Positions 7,295 through 13,667 of a stretch of 15,866 nucleotides of DNA are shown one piece after another. The notes beneath the pieces were generated by a model. That model did not search any database. It had not been told where the DNA came from and worked only from the letters and a program-made list of their open reading frames with translations. Position 1 is the stretch's first letter. The number at the start of each line of letters is the position of its first letter. The position numbers and the translations under genes are program-made. The stretch comes from SHLJ01 sp041618535 (lineage in GTDB: Bacteria; Bacteroidota; Bacteroidia; Flavobacteriales; Flavobacteriaceae), in the NCBI GenBank assembly GCA_041618535.1, contig JBFKFP010000054.1, positions 1 to 15,866 of the forward strand, written 5' to 3'.

Positions 7295-8205
7295 CATTGA
7301 AAACTTTATATTTTTTTCTCGTTTTTAATTTTATCTGGTATCCCTCAATTCAGGGACAAACGGCCAAAAATGGTTTTTTTAAACCGAGCGATACCTTAAA
7401 TCCCGGCAGAAAGAAAGGTATATTAATCTCTGAGGCAGGAGTAGCGGGATTGAGTTTGATAGGCTTGAATCAACTTTGGTATTCAGATTTTCAACGATCC
7501 TCATTCCGAAGTATAAATGACGGGGATGAATGGATGCAGGTAGATAAGATGGGCCATGTCTATTCCGCCTATCAGATTACAAGATTGGGAGCCGAGAGCC
7601 TTGCCTGGAGCGGGGTTGACAAAAGGGAACAATTAATCTTCGGAACAGCCTTGAGCCTTGGATTTTTAAGTACAATCGAAATTTTTGACGGATTTTCATC
7701 TGAGTGGGGATTTTCATGGTATGATTTCGGGGCAAATGTTCTGGGATCAGGGCTTTTTATAGCCCAAGAAATAGTTTGGAAGGAGCAGCGAATTACACCA
7801 AAATTCTCGTTCCATCGTTCTGATTTTGCTCGGTTGAATCCGTCAAAACTTGGCGATGGCTTCATCGAGGAATTTTTCAAGGATTATAACGGGCAAACCT
7901 ATTGGCTCAGTTTTAACCTGAGGTCATTTTTTAAAAGTGAAACCATCCCGTCCTGGTTAAATATCGCAATAGGATATGGAGGTGAAGGAATGTTGACAGG
8001 TATTGCCAGGGACCCGGATGAGATTTTTGTTTCCCAGGACCGTTATGTGCAATACTATTTGGGCCTGGATTTGGATTTAACCCGAATAAAGACCGAATCA
8101 CACCTCCTAAAAACAGTTTTTTCTCTTTTTAACACCCTTAAAATTCCCCTTCCGACACTGGAATTTTCGCGTAAGAAAAATCTTCGTTTTTATCTATTGT
8201 ACTGA
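7291..8205 (+). CDS. DUF2279-family envelope protein
   Basis: The function is unknown; I place it in the DUF2279 (YfiM-like) family from the DKMGHVYSAY block (85-94) and the later EIFDGFSSEWGFSWYDFGAN (130-149), which together form the conserved core. The start is TTG at 7291, overlapping the mltG stop as TTGA. A second in-frame TTG at 7297 would give MKTLYFF, an equally good signal-peptide start; the first ATG lies too far in. The signal peptide ends near SIQGQ (19-23). Residues about 43-62 and 112-160 contain hydrophobic segments. The last 100 residues look like alternating amphipathic strands (YWLSFNLRSFF, WLNIAIGYG, VQYYLGLDLDL, LRFYLLY), and a terminal aromatic residue is typical of outer-membrane barrels; that location is inference. 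The gene is coupled to mltG, which points to envelope work. Confidence 0.82.
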   Translation: MTLKTLYFFLVFNFIWYPSIQGQTAKNGFFKPSDTLNPGRKKGILISEAGVAGLSLIGLNQLWYSDFQRSSFRSINDGDEWMQVDKMGHVYSAYQITRLGAESLAWSGVDKREQLIFGTALSLGFLSTIEIFDGFSSEWGFSWYDFGANVLGSGLFIAQEIVWKEQRITPKFSFHRSDFARLNPSKLGDGFIEEFFKDYNGQTYWLSFNLRSFFKSETIPSWLNIAIGYGGEGMLTGIARDPDEIFVSQDRYVQYYLGLDLDLTRIKTESHLLKTVFSLFNTLKIPLPTLEFSRKKNLRFYLLY

Positions 8206-8230
8206 ATAAGAAACAATTTTAACGAGTAAT

Positions 8231-8261
8231 TTTGCCAAAATAGTAAAATATCGTAATTTTG
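8231..8261 (+). promoter_or_regulatory. Bacteroidota-type promoter of the lysozyme-like gene
   Basis: TTTG at 8231-8234, exactly 19 nt of spacer, and TAATTTTG at 8254-8261 match the Bacteroidota pattern TTTG-N19-TAnnTTTG with no mismatch. The upstream TTTG is itself the end of another TAATTTTG (8227-8234), so the same octamer occurs twice at a 27-nt period. Transcription would start near 8268, giving a leader of about 38 nt that contains a small hairpin at 8276-8290 (6-bp stem with one G-U pair, 3-nt loop). Confidence 0.65.
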
Positions 8262-8305
8262 CAGGCTGAAAATGAGGGTGTATTATACCCCGAAATTTTT
8301 ACTAT

Positions 8306-8971
8306 ATGAACAAGGGATTAATAGCGTATTCTGCGCTTCCTGTGATCGTATTTTTGAGCTTTTTTATCGCTCTTGATACCAGTTCAGAATTTGACTACGA
8401 GCATTACCTTGTTGACTGCGTCAGTGAAGCTCCTTTAAAACCCTCCTTACCTGATATCCAGCAAGATGACGACCTGAAACAACTGAATGAGTGTTACGCT
8501 CATCCCAGGTTGGGCAACTCTTTTGTCGGGTTCAAGGAAGCTTTGGCATTTAAGGAGTCACGGGGCGATTACAGCTCTGTGAATACCCTTGGCTATTTGG
8601 GTAAGTATCAATTCGGCTCTGAGACCCTGAAACTTATCGGTATCTACAATACATCTCAATTTTTAAATGATCCGGACTTGCAGGAACGTGCCTTTATTGC
8701 GAATACCATGCGCAATAAATGGATTTTGCGTCGTGATATCAAGCGATTTGTCGGCCAGCGAATCGATGGGGTGTTAATAACGGAATCCGGTATCCTGGCG
8801 GCAGCTCACCTGGCAGGACCAGGAAGCGTAAAACAATACCTTAGAAGTTACGGCGCTGTAGGGTTCACTGACGCCTATGGAACAACCGTCAGGAATTATA
8901 TGCGCATGTTTTCAGGCTATGACACCTCATTTATCAAGCCAAGGAAAAGTGTAAAAGCCGCCCTGCTTTAA
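8306..8971 (+). CDS. Predicted lysozyme-like (lytic transglycosylase-like) exported protein
   Basis: A 221-residue protein with an N-terminal membrane or signal segment (about 5-23, LIAYSALPVIVFLSFFIAL), a 45-residue linker and one lysozyme-like domain. LAFKESRGDYSSVN (80-93) resembles the catalytic Glu motif of soluble lytic transglycosylases (ESGG-like), making Glu84 the candidate acid. LGYLGKYQFG (95-104) parallels the GA-GLMQ block, and ILAAAHLAGPGSVKQYL (163-179) parallels AYNAGPG. No LysM repeat or other binding domain is visible, although relatives may be labelled peptidoglycan-binding. It follows the mltG/DUF2279 genes but has its own promoter. Its stop shares the TTAA at 8968-8971 with the convergent methylase gene. 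The fold assignment is by motif resemblance; activity is inferred. Confidence 0.75.
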   Translation: MNKGLIAYSALPVIVFLSFFIALDTSSEFDYEHYLVDCVSEAPLKPSLPDIQQDDDLKQLNECYAHPRLGNSFVGFKEALAFKESRGDYSSVNTLGYLGKYQFGSETLKLIGIYNTSQFLNDPDLQERAFIANTMRNKWILRRDIKRFVGQRIDGVLITESGILAAAHLAGPGSVKQYLRSYGAVGFTDAYGTTVRNYMRMFSGYDTSFIKPRKSVKAALL

Positions 8972-9684
8972 TCTTTGTGAATTACAAAGATCGTAGGCCT
9001 TTTGTGGAGGTCAACCTCGATTTGACTCCAATCTTCTGTCCTTTTCGTTCTAATATATTCACTGGGAAGACTCAGATCGGCAGCCACGCAGATGCGCGTG
9101 TTTTTACCCAGAGTTTTGACCATATCCTCAAGCATCTGATTGTTTCGGTAAGGCGTTTCGATGAAGATCTGTGATTGGTTCTTTTCAAATGATAGCCGCT
9201 CAAGGCGTTTTAATTCTTGTTTGCGTTCTGTTTTTTCAATGGGCAGATAGCCGTTAAAAGCAAAATTCTGCCCGTTCATACCAGAGCTCATCATGGCCAG
9301 GACAATGGATGACGGCCCTACCAGGGGTACAACCCTGATCTCCTTTTCATGTGCCAGCCTGACCACCTCAGATCCAGGGTCGGCTATGGCCGGGCAGCCT
9401 GCCTCAGACAAGAGCCCTACATGCTCACCATGAAGGCAGGGTTCAAGGAAGTTAGGAATCTCGCTGCTATCTGTGAATTTGTTCAAAAGAGAGATCTTGA
9501 GGCCCTGCTGAGATTTTTTAGGACTGATCCTCTTGATGAAGCCTCGTGCCGATTTTTCATTTTCCACGATAAAATAATCGGTTTCTTCAACCACTTTTTT
9601 TATCGACAAGGGGAGCACTTCCAAAGGGGGGTTATCTCCAATCCTTGTTGGAATAAGATACAGTCGGCCGGGAAGGGTTTGCAT
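8968..9684 (-). CDS. Tetrapyrrole-methylase-family SAM methyltransferase, RsmI paralogue
   Basis: A 238-residue SAM-dependent methyltransferase of the fold shared by RsmI (2'-O-methylation of C1402 in 16S rRNA) and corrin/porphyrin methylases. Family signs are GRLYLIPTRIGD (6-17), LLSEAGCPAIADPGSEVVRL (91-110) and VVPLVGPSSIVLAMMSSGM (118-136), which align with the RsmI blocks SDAGTPLINDPG and VVPLPGPCA. The usual early AEDTR motif is replaced by VENEKSARG (40-48), so this looks like the divergent paralogue seen in Bacteroidota rather than RsmI itself. Its target is unknown; rRNA is the first guess. It starts 2 bp after the stop of the PQQ dehydrogenase gene, which implies a shared transcript. 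It converges on the lysozyme-like gene with a 4-bp stop-to-stop overlap and no terminator. Confidence 0.85.
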   Translation of the reverse strand: MQTLPGRLYLIPTRIGDNPPLEVLPLSIKKVVEETDYFIVENEKSARGFIKRISPKKSQQGLKISLLNKFTDSSEIPNFLEPCLHGEHVGLLSEAGCPAIADPGSEVVRLAHEKEIRVVPLVGPSSIVLAMMSSGMNGQNFAFNGYLPIEKTERKQELKRLERLSFEKNQSQIFIETPYRNNQMLEDMVKTLGKNTRICVAADLSLPSEYIRTKRTEDWSQIEVDLHKRPTIFVIHKD

Positions 9685-9686
9685 AT

Positions 9687-11099
9687 TTAATTCTTCAAAA
9701 GTTTATTCCTGAACTTTTGTCCGGAAGCATCAGTTAGCTCCACAATATATAAACCTTTTGCCAATTCTTTTACAGAAAAGGAATCCATATTTCCGGGATG
9801 GAACCACAATGTTTTAATAAGCTTGCCTTGAGGGTCACAAATATGCACCTGGCTCAGGCTGTTGATTCCGTGTACAAATACCCGATCGCTTACCGGATTT
9901 GGCCTGAGTCTGAATTCAGAGATCAATGCGTTTTGAGTAGTCAGGGTTTCTTCAACCAGCCGGTAAATATTTCCATTTGTAATCGAGGCTAAATAGAGTT
10001 CATTATTCATATCCTGCCCGAAACCTGCTATCCCGAGGTCGCCCATGGCCTGAGAAAAGTTCAGATTCCAGGACTGCCCGTTATAACTTAGACTTCCAAT
10101 CTCATTACTGCAGTAATCTGCAAAGAAATAAATCCCGTAGAATCCGGGAATATTAGTGCCGCGATAACGGTATCCGCCTGTGATTGAGCACCGGTAGAGC
10201 TCGGCCCCGTAATGATTATAAGAGGCTGTTGGAAATTGCATGCCTTCTTCTGGCAGACACTGGCTGTTACTGTAGATATTTGTTCCCTCATAACAGCGCC
10301 AGCCATAATTCTCACCTCCGGTTGAGCTTGCTGCCTGCAGGTTTATTTCTTCTACCTGGCCCTGGCCTACATCCGAGATCCAAAGGTCACCATTAAGCGT
10401 GTCGAATGAAATTCGCCAGGGATTCCTCAGACCATAGGCCCAGATTTCAGGGAAAGTATTTGGGTCACCGTCATTATGGAAAGGGTTTCCCGTTGGAATA
10501 TTATAAGTATTTGTTTCATTAACGTCGATTCGCAGGATTTTCCCCAGAAGAGTATCAAGCCGCTGACCATGATTCTCGGAATCGGCCGGAGTTCCGCCAT
10601 CCCCAATCGCGATGTAGAGGTATCCGTCTGGTCCGAAAACGAGATCTCCTCCATTGTGATTCGGCTCCGGTTGTGGAATACTTAGGATGATTAACTCTGA
10701 ATCGGGATCAGCTAGATCAGGATTCATGAGGCTTACCTCAAATCTTGATATGGTAGAAGTATAATCATTATCGGTGTAATGCAGATAAAAGTATCCATTG
10801 TTCACGTAGTCGGGATGAAAGGCAAGTCCCAGCAAACCTCCTTCCTCTCCGATGCCCCCGGGATCAACTACCTTTTCATCAATATCAAGAAAAGATATCG
10901 GATTAACCGACCCGTCAGGATTTATTATCATGATATTTCCACGTCTTTCAACTATAAACAAGCGAGAATCCCCCGCGTTCTGAATGGACAGAGGACTGTC
11001 AAAACCCGAAGCCACCAGCTCAAGATCAACATTGGGCTGCGCTGAAATGAACTGAAGAAGAAGCAGTCCGGTATATCTTATTAAGATAGATTTCACCAC
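9687..11099 (-). CDS. Secreted PQQ-dependent sugar dehydrogenase (GSDH type) with T9SS sorting domain
   Basis: A glucose/sorbosone-dehydrogenase-like six-bladed propeller, predicted to oxidise a sugar outside the cytoplasm using PQQ. The 470 residues comprise a signal peptide (1-20, ending ISAQ), the propeller (about 24-385) and a type IX secretion C-terminal domain (about 396-470: FRLRPNPVSDRVFVHG through KGLYIVEL and a basic end). Visible GSDH motifs are HPDYVNNGYFYLHYT (95-109), NHNGGDLVFGPDGYLYIAIG (147-166) with His148 matching the catalytic His of soluble glucose dehydrogenase, GLRNPWRISFD (223-233) with Arg225, and YGWRCYEG (265-272). The start is GTG; two GTG codons stand in tandem at 11099 and 11096, and the signal peptide follows at once. 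Substrate and whether the cell makes PQQ are unknown. It lies between the phosphatase and methylase genes, and its role is unrelated to theirs. Confidence 0.9.
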   Translation of the reverse strand: MVKSILIRYTGLLLLQFISAQPNVDLELVASGFDSPLSIQNAGDSRLFIVERRGNIMIINPDGSVNPISFLDIDEKVVDPGGIGEEGGLLGLAFHPDYVNNGYFYLHYTDNDYTSTISRFEVSLMNPDLADPDSELIILSIPQPEPNHNGGDLVFGPDGYLYIAIGDGGTPADSENHGQRLDTLLGKILRIDVNETNTYNIPTGNPFHNDGDPNTFPEIWAYGLRNPWRISFDTLNGDLWISDVGQGQVEEINLQAASSTGGENYGWRCYEGTNIYSNSQCLPEEGMQFPTASYNHYGAELYRCSITGGYRYRGTNIPGFYGIYFFADYCSNEIGSLSYNGQSWNLNFSQAMGDLGIAGFGQDMNNELYLASITNGNIYRLVEETLTTQNALISEFRLRPNPVSDRVFVHGINSLSQVHICDPQGKLIKTLWFHPGNMDSFSVKELAKGLYIVELTDASGQKFRNKLLKN

Positions 11100-11170
11100 T
11101 AATTGCTTATAGGGAAATCATTTAATGTAGAAAAAATACAGTAAGAAGCCAGAAAAATCGGACGAAACGC

Positions 11171-11626
11171 CTAGTTTTGAAGGTCTTTAACGATCTGGTT
11201 ACAGGCTTGATCAAGCAAATTAAAGACATAGTCAAATCCCTGAGGGCCACCATAATATGGATCCGGCACGTTCATTACGGATGTAGATTCATCCCATTCT
11301 AGGATGCGGCTAACCTTTTTTCTTTCATCTTCATTACGTGCCATCCGGATTATATTATCGTAATTGGATTCATCCATGACGAAGATATGATCGAAGTCGT
11401 CGAAGTCCTCCAGACGGAATTTTCTTGCTTTCTGAGCACTGATATCGATTCCATTTTTACGAGCCACGGCAATCGACCTGTGATCGGGTTGTTCACCTGC
11501 GTGATAAGCAGCTGTCCCGGCAGAATCGATATAAAATTCTGATGAAGAAACCTTTGATTTTAAAATACCTTCAGCCAGGGGAGACCGGCAGATATTTCCC
11601 AGGCATACCATAAGTATCTTTACCAT
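11171..11626 (-). CDS. Low-molecular-weight protein tyrosine phosphatase
   Basis: A 151-residue cytosolic phosphatase that hydrolyses phosphotyrosine through a cysteinyl-phosphate. The signature CLGNICRSPLAEG begins at Cys8 with Arg14 and Ser15 in the P-loop, and the general acid Asp122 lies in VPDPYYGG with the two following tyrosines that family members often carry as regulatory sites. Length and order are those of a complete LMW-PTP. The ATG lies only 4 bp after the dnaA stop codon on the same strand, so the two genes are almost certainly co-transcribed. In many bacteria LMW-PTPs act on exopolysaccharide tyrosine kinases, but no kinase or polysaccharide gene is present here, so the substrate is open. 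Confidence 0.95.
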   Translation of the reverse strand: MVKILMVCLGNICRSPLAEGILKSKVSSSEFYIDSAGTAAYHAGEQPDHRSIAVARKNGIDISAQKARKFRLEDFDDFDHIFVMDESNYDNIIRMARNEDERKKVSRILEWDESTSVMNVPDPYYGGPQGFDYVFNLLDQACNQIVKDLQN

Positions 11627-11630
11627 GTTG

Positions 11631-13058
11631 TCAGAGGGATAATTTCTTGGTCAGATCCTCCACATATTTTCTGAATTGCTTGTCGGTGGAGGAAAGATTA
11701 TCCACTGTTTTACAAGCATGGAGAACGGTAGCATGATCGCGTTTACCAATCTGTGACCCTATGCTGGCCAATGAAGCCTTGGTGAACTTCTTAGCGAAGA
11801 ACATAGCCAGTTGCCTGGCTTGTACAATATGACGTTTCCTGGTTTTGGACTGAAGTGTTTCAACATCCATCTGAAAATAATCGGAAACCACTTTTTGAAT
11901 ATAGTCTATGGAAACTTCGCGTTTGGTGTTCTTGACGAATTTTTCCACTATCTCCTTAGCCAGGCTCAGGGTTATCTCTTTTTTATTGAATGAGGATTGA
12001 GCTATAAGGGAGATGATGGCGCCTTCGAGTTCCCTGACGTTTGTCTTAATATTCTTGGCTACATATTCCACGATCTCTTCAGGCATATCAACTCCATCCC
12101 TGAACAGTTTATTTTTCAAAATGGAGACCCTGGTCTCAAAATCGGGACTCTGCAATTCGGCGGACAGTCCCCACTTAAAACGGGATAACAGCCGTTGTTC
12201 GATATCCTGCATATCAACCGGAGCCTTATCACTTGTGAGTACTACCTGTTTACCGTTTTGATGCAGGTGGTTGAAAATGTGAAAGAATACGTCCTGGGTT
12301 CCGCTCTTACCCGATAGGAACTGGACGTCATCGATAATCAGTACATCGATGATCTGGTAGAAATGAATAAAATCATTCCTGTTATTTTTTTTAACCGCAT
12401 CTATATATTGCTGTGTAAATTTTTCAGCAGAAATATATAAAACAGTCTTTTCCGGATATTTGTCTTTTATTTCGACACCTATGGCATGGGCCAGGTGGGT
12501 CTTTCCCAAACCTACCCCTCCGAATATCAACAATGGGTTGAAGGATGTACCTCCGGGTTTGTTCGCAACCGCTATGCCCGCGTTCCGAGCCAATCTGTTG
12601 GAATCACCTTCAAGAAAGTTCTCAAAATTGTAATTCGGGTTGAGTTGAGATTCGATCTTTACATTCCTGATCCCGGGAATGATAAATGGGTTCTTTAATT
12701 CAGGACTCTTGTTCTCAAGTGGAATGTCTACTTCCTGCGACTTAACCGCCGTACGATTCGAGCTTGGTATCCTCTCGGTAAAGGGCTGCTTATTCCCATA
12801 GGTATTCTCCATTTTAATGACATATACCAGTTTAGCATCTTTCCCCAGTTCTTTGGTTAGTGCTACCTTAAGTATTTTGACATAATGTTCCTCCAGCCAT
12901 TCATAGAAAAATTTACTCGGAACCTGGATACTGAGGGCTTTGTCCTGAAGCTTCACTGCAACAATGGGCTCAAACCAAGTTTTATAAGCCTGCGGTTGAA
13001 TATTATCCTTTATAAATTCCAGACAATTATTCCAAACCGTTTGCGCAGTCTCCCTCAT
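11631..13058 (-). CDS. dnaA: Chromosomal replication initiator DnaA
   Basis: DnaA binds 9-mer boxes at oriC, oligomerises with ATP and opens the duplex for helicase loading. All four domains are visible in 475 residues: domain I (about 1-85, VWNNCLEFIKDNIQPQAYKTW), a short variable linker (about 86-135), the AAA+ domain with Walker A GGVGLGKTH (180-188), Walker B IIDDVQFLSG (241-250) and SRFKWGL (292-298), and domain IV with KTRKRHIVQARQLAMFF (405-421) and the box-reading loop RDHATVLHACK (440-450). The ATG at 13058 fits the family start. The phosphatase gene follows after 4 bp. Upstream there is a 201-bp space shared with the divergent thioesterase gene; it holds an inverted repeat but no convincing cluster of DnaA boxes. 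Confidence 0.98.
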   Translation of the reverse strand: MRETAQTVWNNCLEFIKDNIQPQAYKTWFEPIVAVKLQDKALSIQVPSKFFYEWLEEHYVKILKVALTKELGKDAKLVYVIKMENTYGNKQPFTERIPSSNRTAVKSQEVDIPLENKSPELKNPFIIPGIRNVKIESQLNPNYNFENFLEGDSNRLARNAGIAVANKPGGTSFNPLLIFGGVGLGKTHLAHAIGVEIKDKYPEKTVLYISAEKFTQQYIDAVKKNNRNDFIHFYQIIDVLIIDDVQFLSGKSGTQDVFFHIFNHLHQNGKQVVLTSDKAPVDMQDIEQRLLSRFKWGLSAELQSPDFETRVSILKNKLFRDGVDMPEEIVEYVAKNIKTNVRELEGAIISLIAQSSFNKKEITLSLAKEIVEKFVKNTKREVSIDYIQKVVSDYFQMDVETLQSKTRKRHIVQARQLAMFFAKKFTKASLASIGSQIGKRDHATVLHACKTVDNLSSTDKQFRKYVEDLTKKLSL

Positions 13059-13106
13059 TCGAAATGTAAAGTTTTGTAGTTAGTTTTATTGGCTTTTGTA
13101 AAAATA

Positions 13107-13131
13107 TGACAGAACTCGGGGGATTCTGTCA
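13107..13131. repeat. 8-bp inverted repeat upstream of dnaA
   Basis: TGACAGAA (13107-13114) and TTCTGTCA (13124-13131) form perfect 8-nt arms around a 9-nt spacer CTCGGGGGA, about 50-75 bp ahead of the dnaA ATG. Read on the minus strand, the dyad lies between TTTG (complement of 13130-13133) and TATTTTTA (complement of 13099-13106), elements that look like -33 and -7 boxes but stand 23 nt apart, more than the usual 19-20. It could be a protein-binding operator or a leader hairpin. Confidence 0.55.
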
Positions 13132-13259
13132 AAGGGTATTCTTACAGGACAAATATGTGAACAAAATTCTTAAAAAAAAAATCTAATTCTATTGAATTTT
13201 AAGAAATTTTTCCCCATGTTTCGACCGATTTTGAATGTACGAAAAAAAATCTATTTCCC

Positions 13260-13667
13260 TTGTCCTTTCCGCATAAAATTGAAATCAGAGTTCGTTATGG
13301 TGAAACCGACCAAATGGGGGTGGTATACCATGGGAACTACGTGCAATATCTGGAAATGGGAAGAATTGAATGGTTGCGTCAATTCGGAATCTCGTACAAA
13401 AAAATGGAGGAGGAAGGTATCAAGTTACCCGTTATATCAATCTGCTTAAATTATAAAAAATCAGCCTCTTATGACGATCTTATAACTGTCATTACCCGGC
13501 TTAAAAAAAAGCCTTCGGTGAAGATCGAATTCGAGTATGAAATCCTGGATGAAAAAAACGAGATTTTAACGGTGGCAGAAACCACCCTGGTCTTCATGGA
13601 CATGGAATCCAATAAGCCAATCAGATGCCCACAATACCTGTTGAGAAAATTAGGATATGCTGATTAA
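13260..13667 (+). CDS. YbgC/FadM-like acyl-CoA thioesterase (4HBT hotdog fold)
   Basis: A 135-residue hotdog-fold thioesterase, predicted to hydrolyse acyl-CoA to free acid and CoA. The YbgC-type signature YGETDQMGVVYHGNYVQYLE (13-32) carries the catalytic Asp17 and the helix-capping His24/Asn26 block, followed by GRIEWLR (34-40). The start is taken as TTG at 13260: the frame is open upstream only to a TAA at 13200-13202, no in-frame ATG or GTG occurs before the catalytic motif, and the first ATG (Met19) would remove Asp17. It is divergent from dnaA and converges with yigZ, sharing TTAA at 13664-13667 as both stop codons. The acyl substrate cannot be deduced; in other bacteria such genes lie with tol-pal, but not here. 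Confidence 0.9.
   Translation: MSFPHKIEIRVRYGETDQMGVVYHGNYVQYLEMGRIEWLRQFGISYKKMEEEGIKLPVISICLNYKKSASYDDLITVITRLKKKPSVKIEFEYEILDEKNEILTVAETTLVFMDMESNKPIRCPQYLLRKLGYAD

Noticed and set aside
10088..10654. Several open frames antisense or out of frame to the PQQ dehydrogenase gene
   Set aside because: They lie fully inside a gene with continuous family motifs and show no motif of their own.
11696..11704. TTATCCACT word resembling a DnaA box
   Set aside because: A single near-match inside the dnaA coding region is expected by chance and has no partner boxes nearby.
13059..13259. Possible oriC beside dnaA
   Set aside because: The region is AT-rich, but the only DnaA-box-like words are TGTGAACAA (13156-13164) and TTTTCCCCA (13207-13215), each with mismatches, and they do not form a cluster. 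Not enough to call an origin.
13192..13449. Overlapping plus-strand reading frame starting with ATG at 13192
   Set aside because: It overlaps the thioesterase in another frame, has no recognisable motif and a composition unlike a real protein; the 4HBT signature is in the frame starting at 13260.
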